This document shows, in pieces, positions 22,099 to 31,967 of a DNA stretch of 64,000 bases. Positions within the stretch are counted from its first letter, which is position 1. Every line of letters starts with the position of its first letter. The notes below the pieces were generated by a model. It was not told where the DNA came from, searched no databases, and saw nothing but the letters and a program-made list of their open reading frames with translations. The position numbers were made by a program, and so were the translations under genes. The stretch is from Phytophthora colocasiae (lineage: Eukaryota > Oomycota > Peronosporomycetes > Peronosporales > Peronosporaceae), in assembly GCA_018806915.1 (NCBI GenBank), contig JAGKQI010000098.1:1426001-1490000 (forward strand), in the 5' to 3' direction.

Positions 22099-24266
22099 TT
22101 ACTGCGTCTTCTTCTTTTCGCCGGACATGGAGCGACGCTGCGGGAACAGGTTAAGAAGAACCAGCAGGCCAATACTCACGACGTGCGGGAGGTAGTACCA
22201 CGAGCTCCAAATGGCAAGACAGCGACGAACGTCCATGATCTCAAACGCCACACCGGCGTACTGCATTGCTACCCACGTGAAGAACATGCCCGAGATATCG
22301 TAGACAAATGCCAGCGGGTGAGAGGTACCGTTGAAGTACGAGAGGAAGATCGCGTGCGGGTAAGCGTTGCGGTCCTCAGTGTAGTGGAAGTACGACCGCA
22401 GGCGACGGCGGAGATCTGTACAAATACAGAATACATGTCCATCAGTCAAGGTTTTGCTTCCTAGCTATGCAAAGCAGAGCTCACTCTTTCCAACTTCAAT
22501 GTAGATGCCACCCAGAAAGAAGAAGAGGTAGTAGCCGGGTGAAAGTCCCTGCGACCAACACGATAGTTAGTATGTTTTCTGGCAGCAACTCAGGGTGGTA
22601 TACTTGCATGCCACACAGCACTGACGAAGAAAGCTGCCATCGTTGAAAGCAGACCAGGTTTCCCAGACTTGGACAGACCCACACGCTGGTAGATGTCTAA
22701 TCAAATTAAGAGTGCGTGTCAGAAAAATGTGCAACGCCACATTAATATTAATTAGTACGTACAGGTGTTGCTCCATCGCGCGACGCCCCTGTTCCAGTTG
22801 TTAATAGCAACGCGGAAGTTCGTAGGGAGTTCCACACAAAGCAGGTCGTTGTTCGTAATGCCGTCCCTGCAAGTTCAAAGCATTAAAACCAAAAGCCGTA
22901 CGGTATATCCATGCAAGTTTCACAATTACGAACCATTTGCCAGTGCTCTGCACATAGCCAACGCCAGCGGCAGCACTCGCCGCCTCAGCCAGTGACCAAG
23001 CAAGGTACTGTTTATCGACACACAGCAAATGTCAGCAGCTGAATGATATAAAAACAAGGACAAGAGTAAAGGATACGTACGAAGCGGAAACGGAACAGAA
23101 CAACAGGAATGCACATGCGGAGGCAGCGCTCAGCCCACGATGCCTTCGGATAAAAGTCAGGCGAGTCGATTTCTTCCACTGGGAATTGGAGCGATGCGAA
23201 AAAGCCAGCCGCTGAAACCTGCACAAAACCAATGAATAAGTATCTAGTCTAAGGAAGAAGAAATTCATAGACAGGAAACCCCAACACCTACCACAATGAC
23301 GAAGAGGTTGCGGAGATGAACCGTAACTGGTGCAACGCGGATATCCTTCATCCAGTAGATGTAGTCCTTGTACTCGAACGCAGGGCCAGCCAGGTACGTC
23401 GGGAAGAAGAAAATAAAACCTGTGCCGTAGTGAAACAAAAAGGTAAAAACTGTTAATGCAGCAGGTTCAAAACAAAAGCTCTTCAATCTCACTCACCAAA
23501 GTACGGAACCAGAGCCGGAAGTTCTGCCAATTCGTTCTTGAGCATCGTTGGCGTCTTCTTTTCCTTTGGTAACCCACCATCGCTGTAGTTGAAAGCAACG
23601 CTGCTGAGCTTGAGCGTCAGAATCATCTGCGCCGAGTCCCACACAATGTCCGGGCTGTGGAACTCGCGGTAATAGTGTCTGCCAATCCAAGCGCATTCTC
23701 ATTAATGTTGTCAACATTACGCAACAATAAAAAAAAACTTACACCGCGATGAGATATGCCAGAAGCAGAGGAAGCACCAGACGACCTACAAGCTTCCTGC
23801 ATCACAAAAACATCCATAAATTAGTTCATGTACAGTATATCACCACTTGTATCAGTAATGTCGTACCTTGGAGCTACCATCATGAGTAGATACACAGCAA
23901 GGGCCGTGCCAATGGTGTGCAGAACTGCCGTGTCAAACACAAAAACTCCAGCAAATAGTCCGGTCGCTACATTGAACAAGTGGCCTATACAAACTCAAAA
24001 AAAAATCTTCAGTAATAGTCCATACAAGTGTGAATAGAGTCGACCGTACGGGAAGTCTCGCCGCGCGTGAGATGGATCAGCGGCGCCACGAGGCTGCAAC
24101 CAGCCAGCGCCACCATCAGGCGGAAACCATTGACGGGGAAGTTCTCACTGTGCGCGATGCCATCCACGGGGCCACGCAGGATCTCCAAGCTCTGCTCCAT
24201 ATTGTGCTGTGACGCTCGCCAGTGATACACGACCCAGGCACTGAGGAGACTGCGAATGACACGCAT
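22099..24266 (-). CDS. MBOAT family lysophospholipid acyltransferase
   Basis: Eleven exons in phase: 24266-24050, 23984-23867, 23796-23743, 23678-23497, 23419-23292, 23218-23081, 23007-22934, 22866-22763, 22696-22608, 22548-22485 and 22415-22099, encoding 494 residues. Membrane-bound O-acyltransferases of this group move acyl chains from acyl-CoA to lysophospholipids in the endoplasmic reticulum (Lands cycle). Diagnostic segments are LKLSSVAFNYSDGG, FIFFFPTYLAGPAFEY, AINNWNRGVARWSNTYIYQR (the Asn region) and FFVSAVWHGLSPGYYLFF, the motif with the active-site His. There are many hydrophobic segments. The tail MSGEKKKTQ is lysine-rich, as in ER membrane proteins. The intron between exons 9 and 10 (22607-22549) has a GC donor (gcaagt) and a cag acceptor, needed to keep WHGLSPGY intact. 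A second ATG at 24200 (MEQSLEILRG) is an alternative start and may be the better one. A reverse CCAAT-type box lies near 24335. Confidence 0.92.
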
Positions 24267-24392
24267 CAGTCTGAGATGACATCATGGCCACAGGTTTTAT
24301 GTGCGATGGATACATATTTCTGATTGGCTGAAAATGATTTCATTGTTCAGAGGCAGTGATGGATACTTTTAGGGTGGTGCACATAAAGGCAA

Positions 24393-27300
24393 CTACAACA
24401 AGCGCTGGAAGGCAACTTCTCGGATATGGAATGGCGTGGACGTCACGTGGACATCTTGCAATCGAAGTTTACTGCAGCACAATGGAATATGCGGGGCGTG
24501 AGGAGATATATTGGTAGATATGGATTCAAATAATGAGGCGACGTACCCGGATGCGGTGGTCTGCAGGAGATTCAATCGCATTTGACTCGCCACTTGAGGG
24601 TCCTCTTCCTTTGCAGTGGTGCTTACTGCAGCTGAGACGCCTGTGGGTGGAGCGGAAGTTGGCGTCTTGCTGTTTTGAGTCACGCCGGGAAGTTTTATAG
24701 CAGGCAGGAGAGATGGAGGTAGACGCTCTTGCCAGTGCACAAATGAAGGCCACATGCGCAGCACAAGCTGCTGAAACTTCATCTGTCGCTCCTGCAATCA
24801 AAAATTATAAGCCACTTTACGCATGAATTTGATGCTAAGACTGCTCACTTACCTCGCCAGGTTTCATTCCTGCTACTTCCGCATCAAAAGCCTTGCGGAA
24901 AATTGACAGCGCCATATGGTCATCCACGATCTTCGGCAGAAGCTTGAGGGCAGGCTCGCAAGTCATCACTACGTAACAAAACGTTAGATGAAATATAAAT
25001 GTTGTTTTGGATCTTACCTGACGACGAGCTGGAGACGCAGGCAAGTGTTTTCCTCACAAGGGTCATGTACTCAGCAAGAATCGGCAGCGACACGAACGGC
25101 GCGATGACGATCGGAGGCATTTTCCGAACGAAATATTGAAGATCTTCAGCTATAGAATCGATTGGCACGCTTTTAATGCCCATAAGAGGAGGTGAAGGCT
25201 TCGAGAACATATTCGTTAAAGCTCGCCACCCCGTTCGTCGACGCAACAGCTCATCCTGCTCAATATCAACTGGTGCGTTAGCAGTGCCACCCCAAAGTTT
25301 CTCCTTCCGCCGTAAAATATTCGCGCGCTTGGCCAGCAACTGTCGCACTGGGATTTTACACCAGCAACATACCATCTCTCGCGTTTCAGTATTCATAGCA
25401 GTATCTTCTTCACTATCTTCACGCTCCTTTCGTTTCTTTCGAGATTTCTTGGACTCGTGTTCTTCTGGGCTTAGCTTAAGGTGAACGATAAATTCCACAA
25501 GCAAGTACAAGTGGTCGTTGACAGCGTTTGTGCGCACAAGAAACTTGTACTTGTCTTGTTTGGTCGATTTCTTGGAGAATTCCCAAACATCTTCTTCTCC
25601 TTGGTGCCAGTACACTGGTATTTCGTGCACATTGCCAACCACAGTACCCGCGCCTGTAACCTTTGCACCCTTTGTCTTCGTCTTGTTCACTCGACGCCGA
25701 ATTGCTTTGGAGCCAATGATCTTCTCTTGTTCTTGAAACAAGCAGACATGGACACAGCGCTTCACGACATCGTCTTCCCTTGTGTCAAAAGGTTTTGGCA
25801 CGCCGGCTGCCCTTTTCAAGGAAACAATCGCTTGGGCCTCAACACCTTCGGCAATCTGTAGCATTCGATACTCGTCACTGTTCCTATCAAGCCGATTCCG
25901 TGAAAACCAGGATGAGTCCTTGTCGTTGACTCTGGTGTCCAATGCCAAAGCCTCTATCGTTTGGGGTGAAGGGAACGAGAGGACGTGCTCCATAGTATTG
26001 CCTTGGAGCGTGCGGCATGTTGCCGCAGAGGAAATCGCAGGACGAAAGTTCGAAGGGATCCCAAAAAACATGAGTAAGTTTCGGTCGAGATCCATTGGAG
26101 CACCACGCACAAGTTTCTTCATAGCCGAGTAAGCTAACTGCGACGGCCCATCAAGGGAATCCAAGAACTCTTTCTGCTTTCTCCTGCCTCTTTTCCCACC
26201 ATGCTTCAGGTGCAGAGTTTCCAGTTTCTTTATGAACGTGATGAACTCAACCTCACTAATCAAACCATCAGCGTCCTTGTCCACGAAATCCAGCAACGCA
26301 TCGGTCTCCTCGACAGAAAGCTCCACTTGGAGCACCTTATAGATCAAGTATTCGAACTCTTGTTCGTCTAACGCCCCGTTCTTATCGGTGTCAAGTGATT
26401 GAAAAGACTGACGAATTTCCATTTCACGTTGTTGGGTCAGTAGGTACGTCTTCTGAGCAAGTTGTTTCTTCACAAACACAACGAACTCGTAAAAGTCCAA
26501 CTGTCCGTTTCGGTCGAGGTCGGCTTTTGCCATTTCAGCTTCCAATTCTTTCGAGGTAAACTCATGACCTAGGGCTCGCAGCACGTGACTAAGTTCACGT
26601 TTGTCGATAGTGGATGTTTGATCCAGATCGAAGAAATCAAATGCTCGACGGAGTGAACGCTTGAGATGTGAGTGATATTCTTCATCGGACCGGCTGCACC
26701 CTTCTTCACCGTCATCGTTGTCACTGTTCTCCTCACTTTTCCCGTTGTTATCATCGAGTTCTTCCTCTGGTGTGTCACTATATGTATCTCTTCGACGAAT
26801 AGCACGTTTTCCTCTTGCATGGCGGAGCTGACGTAGCTGCTCAACATCTAGACCGGACGAGGAATCGTTGTCGTTTGAATCTCCATCGCTGCTGTGTACA
26901 GATTTATTTCGTCGAGTCGGCCTCAGTCGCAAAGAGCGCGATCGACTGATACTGTGTGGTCGCCGAGAACTTGATTTCCTTTGTGAGCGTGGTCGACTAA
27001 CACTGCGTGGTCGCCGAGAACTTGATCTCCTCTGTCCATAAAATGAAGTTGAGCGGCGACGAGGTGATTTCCTTCTTGATGGCCTCCGACGGCTGTGAGG
27101 TCGAGAACGAACGCTTGAATTTAATTTCCGGCTTCGACTTCGACTTGGTCTGTCTCGAAAACTCGTTTCGGAAGTGTTGGTATCATAACGCTCTTTTGAT
27201 GCACGCTTGAGAGCTTCAGTACTGCTACTATCTCGTGCTTTGCCTTCTTCATCACTTTTAAAGGCTGCATTTGCCTTACGTTTTACATTATAATCTCTTT

Positions 27301-28927
27301 TCTTGTCTTGATCACCATCCTGTTCGCTTTCAGTTGAGGATAATTGAGCACGTCTGGAAGATAGTTTTCTGGCCTTCTTGGACTTCGAAAGGTCTCTCTT
27401 TGGATTACTCGAGGTTGATGAATCTGAGTATTGCTTCCAGTTCCTCGATTTCTTTTTCGTAGGACGCTTATTAGTCACCTCCTCGTCGCTCGAAGTGTCA
27501 TCACGCTCACTCCTCTGCCTTGACGCTTTTCTTTGCTTGGATCTTCCACTATTGTTGCCCTCTGAGGACGATAACGCCTCGGATTTTAGAGCGCGCTTGC
27601 TAGTAATACTCTTTTTACTCCAACCACTTGCAGCCTGCTTCCTTTCAAACGCCTTTGTGATTCCCCAACTAAAGGAGTTCCGGATATTCCGCTTGGGCCT
27701 GCTTTTCCTTTTCTTGATAACGTCTGTTGTGCTCCCTGTATCACTAGCATCGCCTTTTCTCTTCTTAATCTCTGGTCGTTTCTTACTGGAAAAAGAGAAC
27801 AGTGAGAGGAACTCGTTGTATTGGATCTTGCCGTCTCCATCGACATCATACTCGTCCGCCAAACAGCGAATCTGCGCGTCCGTTAGTGGTAATCCCATTT
27901 CCAAAAGAGCTTCCTTCAACTCCACTGCATCAATTTCTCCATTCTTGTCATCATCCATAGCTTTAAAAATCTCATCCAGTTTCCATCCTTTCTTCGCGGC
28001 TGCGTCTTCGACCAGCAACTTCACGCGCCCATGCAGCTTTTTCACGTCCAGATGAAGAAGTGGTTGTAACCATTGCGCGAACTGCATGTAGTCAATCCCG
28101 AGTTGCTGCTTCTCGTACTCATATTCGAATCGATCCACCAGTGATGTAACTTGTGTGGTAGACAGATGAAACGATGGGCTCTGGTCTTCTCGTTTCAACA
28201 TACGCTCAAATTGCGTGGAAGTGATCCATCCTTTTTTGTGCCTGTCAAGTTTCTCGAGCCCTGCTGCTATGTTATAAGACGTCGATGACTGCTTCTTTCC
28301 ATCATATCTTGAGATCGTTTCACGGAGTGAATTAGCGATTTCACTGAGCTTTTCTGAGTCACGAACATTGCAAGCGAAATCAACGAATGCAGAATAGTCG
28401 ACGAGCTCAGGTGCTCTCTCCTTTCGGTTGTTGTCACTGTCGTCTTCACCTCTTCCAGTTGTCTTGAAGCAGCTCGCCAGGGCCTCATAGTCTTCTCTCT
28501 TATCCAGTTCAATCCCCATTTTGTTCAAACACCTCGTGAACTTCTCAGCCTTGATCACTCCAGGTTGCTTTGCCTCTTCGTACTTAGCAAATTGCTCAAG
28601 CCAAAGACGACTTGCTCGACGCTGCGTTTGTCCTGCCATTGCACTATACACTGCTTCTACAATGGAATAATCCAATAACGGGGCTCGTTTCATCCTCCCT
28701 GCCTTCTTAAGTCTCTCTTTCTTCCGTACAGCATCGTCACTAGAGTCTTGGACGCTACTAGATTTGCTCTTCCTCGTCTTCCTTCGACGTAGACGTGGCG
28801 AAGAAGAATTAGATCGTGGGGACAGATCTCTCTCAGACGCGCTGTCCTCTGGGCGATTCCGTCGGAACGATCTTCCAGTCCGCTTCAACATGATCGAAAA
28901 AGGTTTCTGTGACGGTTCGAAAGACAT
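24393..28927 (-). CDS. EF-hand protein with a nephrocystin-1-like C-terminus
   Basis: Long first exon 28927-25018, then 24968-24853 and 24791-24393; the last contains an in-frame intron (gtacgt...gctgcag) before KLRLQDVHVT. About 1,430 residues. The N-terminal half has EF-hands with good loops: DDDKNGEIDAVE, DVDGDGKIQYNE, DLDRNGQLDFYE, DTDKNGALDEQE and DKDADGLISEVE, plus weaker ones. Between them is a long Arg/Ser-rich tract. The C-terminal part, from about VHVCLFQEQEKIIGS, resembles the nephrocystin-1 (NPHP1) C-terminal domain. The clearest segments are WCKIPVRQLL, PIVIAPFVSLPILAEYMTLV, then PALKLLPKIVDDHMALSIF and WPSFVHWQERLPP. NPHP1 acts at the ciliary transition zone in animals, and no SH3 domain is seen here. 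The EF-hand part is certain; the nephrocystin assignment is by eye. I chose the start at 28927 (MSFEPSQKPF) because the longer frame upstream overlaps the divergent neighbour. Confidence 0.75.
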
Positions 28928-29031
28928 GGCTACATTTTGGATTTCATCCAATCGTTGACGTGTCGTTGTGGGGATTAATCGAGCTGACGTGTCGTTGTGG
29001 GGATTAATCGAGCCTGAACATTTTGGGGAAA
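28928..29031. promoter_or_regulatory. 104-base divergent promoter
   Basis: This is the only space between the start codons of the EF-hand/nephrocystin-like gene (minus) and the UPRT-like gene (plus). It contains a perfect 29-base tandem duplication with TGACGTGTCG in each unit, an ACGT-core sequence of the kind bound by bZIP factors. Both genes must be transcribed from this interval or from within each other's 5' ends. Factor binding is inference. Confidence 0.6.
28956..29013. repeat. Perfect 29-base tandem duplication in the divergent promoter
   Basis: Unit 1 is 28956-28984 and unit 2 is 28985-29013. Both begin tgacgtgtcgttgtgg and end ggattaatcgagc, identical and without spacer. Confidence 0.95.
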
Positions 29032-30511
29032 ATGTTTCTACGAACTGTACGAGGCCACGCGAAGCTTGGCGCTGCGGCGCTCCTGGGCGCCCCCATGCTA
29101 CTATCGCAACAGGAAGCACGTGCTGAACAACGTGTGTATGCGAGCGGGTACGTAGCTTCACTGGGTACCAGGATTTTGCTTAGATGTGTAAGATATTGAA
29201 GTGGATTTGGGTCTACAGCGAGGCATTGGGGAGAGGAGTGCGACTCGAGCTCTGGAAAGCTCAGGTTTGGTTATGATATTTAAGTTTTTTATATATATAA
29301 AGCAACTAATGACCATTGGTTGTAGCACGAAAATGTGGTGGTGCTAGATCTGGAGAGCGAGCTGATTCAGCTGGGGATGACGAGGATCCGCGACTACGAA
29401 AATGCTGGTGGGGAAATAGGGCTAATGAGGACTATAATGGATCAAGTTCGGGTACTGATATGCAATGCTGTTAGGCGCAAAATTCACTCATGATGCCAAC
29501 GGGGTGCTCCGTTCGACGCTTGATTTGGCTCTGACTGAGCTGCCGAATGACGAAGAGGTCAAGACGAAGTTTGTGCATGTTTGTTGTAGAACAGTAGACT
29601 AACGTTTCGAGTTTGGCTATATCTGTTTCAGGCTGTTGTAACAACTCCGCGGGGATACAAAGCGGAGGGCCTCGTCTTTGAAGACGATGTGAAGGTGTGT
29701 GGCATCAGTATCGCGGTGAAGCCGGAGGCTCAGAAGGGGTAAGTTGAAAACGCAGTAGGAATCGCTGAGTGAGTGAGTGTCATTCTTACCTACTCTGCAG
29801 TCTGTCACAGGTCCTTCGCACTTCCCTTCCGTTTGATTCTACGTACGGCGAGGTATTGGTGCAACAAGGCCCAAAGGGTGGAAATAAGGCAAGTTATGTA
29901 TTCGAAACGCACTCGAAATCCTTCGCTAACGATGGACTGACGTTGTCCAGATTGTCAAAGCAACTCTCCCAGAGGACCTCGACGGTCAAGAGGTGCTGAT
30001 TCTGCTGCCAGAGTTCGCGTCAATTTCCCAGGTCGACAAAGTGATCCATGTATGGATGTGATTTATTATTTGTTGACTCAGCTGTCAAAATATTTTCGCA
30101 AGTACTTACTCAATGAGCTTTCATGTTGCAGCTACTAATGCAGGAAGGTGTTGAAGAGGAAAAGATCACCGTTGTGACGCTTGTCACTTGCCCTGAAGCT
30201 GCAGATGGCTTCTGCAAGGTATGATCCATTGTCAGCTGTGCTGTTGGTGTAATCTTTATCTAAAATTCTTCGTTCTGCGTTTACTGTAGACCTTTGGTGA
30301 CGCTCGTTTGGTGACTGCCTCTTTCGACTCAAGGCTTAACAACGAAGGTCACATTGTGCCTGGCATTGGGTCGTTTGAAGAGCGTTACCTGGGTGCTCCC
30401 AGCTCCGTCGTGGATGTGATCGACGACCCAGCAGAGGACACCAGCGACGATGAAAACGGTCTGAAGGCTAAAATCGCGTCAAAATTCTCTTCATGGTTCA
30501 AGAAGGACTAA
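29032..30511 (+). CDS. Uracil phosphoribosyltransferase-like protein, probable pseudoenzyme
   Basis: Nine exons in phase: 29032-29147, 29219-29264, 29326-29407, 29475-29578, 29632-29738, 29801-29888, 29951-30049, 30132-30218 and 30290-30511, giving 316 residues. The C-terminal half follows the UPRT fold: AVVTTPRGYKAEGLVFEDD, KIVKATLPEDLDGQEVLILL, EEKITVVTLVTCPEAADGF and LNNEGHIVPGIGSFEERYLG (matching the uracil-binding end of UPRT). UPRT converts uracil and PRPP to UMP. Here the PRPP loop, normally an Asp-Pro followed by an Ala-Thr-Gly-Gly stretch, reads LPEFASISQVDK, so catalysis is unlikely. The N-terminus (MFLRTVRGHAKLGAAALLGA) looks like a mitochondrial targeting sequence. A C-terminal extension is acidic, then basic. 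The intron 29889-29950 has a GC donor. A non-enzymatic role in mitochondria is inference only. Confidence 0.75.
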
Positions 30512-30550
30512 GAGTTTAGCAGTGACAAGAACCTGTAGATGTTGAAACTG

Positions 30551-30568
30551 ACACACACACACACACAC
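30551..30568. repeat. (AC)9 microsatellite
   Basis: Nine ac repeats in the 3' flank of the UPRT-like gene. Nothing else in the 198-base gap to OTU1 is notable. Confidence 0.95.
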
Positions 30569-30709
30569 CATTTAGCCTACCGTAGTACACATTTTCCACA
30601 GATGGAATGCAAGTGTAGCCCTGTTCGCGAAACGGTTAAAGAAATAACCCATAATAAAGGGTGTTAAAGGTGTAATTAGGCTCAGTATTCCCGTCAAGTC
30701 TAACCCTTC

Positions 30710-31883
30710 ATGAACTTTAAGGTGACCTTCGCCAATGGCACGTCCATGAGGCTCATGGGGTTGCCAGACGACATCACACTGGACGGTTTGCGCTCTCATC
30801 TATTTGAAAAGACATCTATCCCACCGCAAGATCAGCACGGCAAGTGCAGTGTATCATTTCTTCAGATTAAGGACAGTTCTTCTAACCAGAATTCTCTTCT
30901 TAATTCAATGCTGCAGTGATGACAGGATATCCCCCGAAGTTAATTGAAGGCTTGGGTGTAAGTGACAACAGTTTCTGTATGTGATAATTGAGACATTGAG
31001 TATTTACGTTGGGTCATTGTAATGCAGGAGAGTACCTTGTCATCCCTCGGGGTTCGGACAGGATCAGTGCTGGTACTCAAAGAAGCGCCTCAGACTGGAG
31101 GAGCTCAACCCAAGTCAACGTCGGTATTCATGCGGCGTGTTATGCCAGCGGACAACAGCTGCCTGTTCCATTCGATCGGGTATGCACTCGGCAAGGGGCG
31201 AGAGGGAAATGGTCCTTTGATGCGAGAGTTGATCAGAGATACAATTCTTGCTGACCCGGAAAAATACTCGGAAGTGTTTCTGGGACGTCCCGTGTATGAA
31301 TATTGTGCGTGGATCATGGACGACAAGTCGTGGGGTGGCGAGATTGAGCTGTCGATCCTGTCGACACATTACAAAGTCGAAATGGTCGTGTTTGACGTCA
31401 CGAGCATGAGTCGGTTGTGCTACGGCGAGGATCAAGGCTTCACGCAGCGAATGTTCCTACTTTACGACGGAATTCATTACGATTTAGTGGTCGAGGCACC
31501 TTCCACTACAACTTCAGAGAGCCAAGACGTGACTCTCTTCGCTATCAACGATTTTACAAAGGTAAGTCGGATATCGCTCAGGTTTGTGGATGTATGTGGA
31601 GATACTGAACAAGTTTGATTTTTCAGGTTGAACGTGCTAGCGAAGTGGCGGTGGAGGCTCATCAGAAGCATGAATTCACTGACGTCAGCCGCTTCAGCAT
31701 CATGTGCTTGGTCTGCAGAAGCACTTTTGTTGGACAGGTACGTTAAATGGCTAACGTATTGTTTATAAGCTCTCTCAACCCACGTGTGCAAATGTATTGA
31801 TCTTGTAGAAAGAAGCACTGTTGCATTCTGAAGCTACGGGACACCAGCAATTCGGTGAAGTCAAGCCCTCATTTGCTCGCTGA
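30710..31883 (+). CDS. YOD1: OTU1/YOD1 deubiquitinating cysteine protease
   Basis: Five exons in phase: 30710-30839, 30917-30957, 31028-31561, 31627-31737 and 31809-31883, giving 296 residues. An N-terminal UBX-like domain (MNFKVTFANGTSMRLMGLPD ... PPKLIEGLG) binds the p97/Cdc48 ATPase in known orthologues. The OTU protease domain has the catalytic Cys in MPADNSCLFHSIGYAL, then YEYCAWIMDDKSWGGEIELS, and the catalytic His in LLYDGIHYDLVV. A C-terminal C2H2 zinc finger follows: FSIMCLVCRSTFVGQ then HSEATGHQQFGEV. The enzyme trims ubiquitin chains on p97 clients in ER-associated degradation. The first intron is best read with a GC donor (gcaagt at 30840), but a GT donor at 30849 also keeps the frame and adds three residues. 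The gene converges with the first MFS gene, with 84 bases between stops. Confidence 0.95.
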
Positions 31884-31967
31884 TGAGTTACCACTACATG
31901 TAGTCAATAGACAACTCAGTGCTATGGAAACCAATAGAAAGTTTTGCCTGACTCTCCATCAACAGCG

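Noticed and set aside
28928..29161. N-terminal extension of the EF-hand protein to 29161
   Set aside because: It would run across the divergent promoter and the first exon of the UPRT-like gene, and the sequence has no domain character.
29408..29474. Frameshift in the UPRT-like gene near 29,460
   Set aside because: A 67-base intron (gtgggg...ttag) restores the frame with correct phase, so no break is needed.
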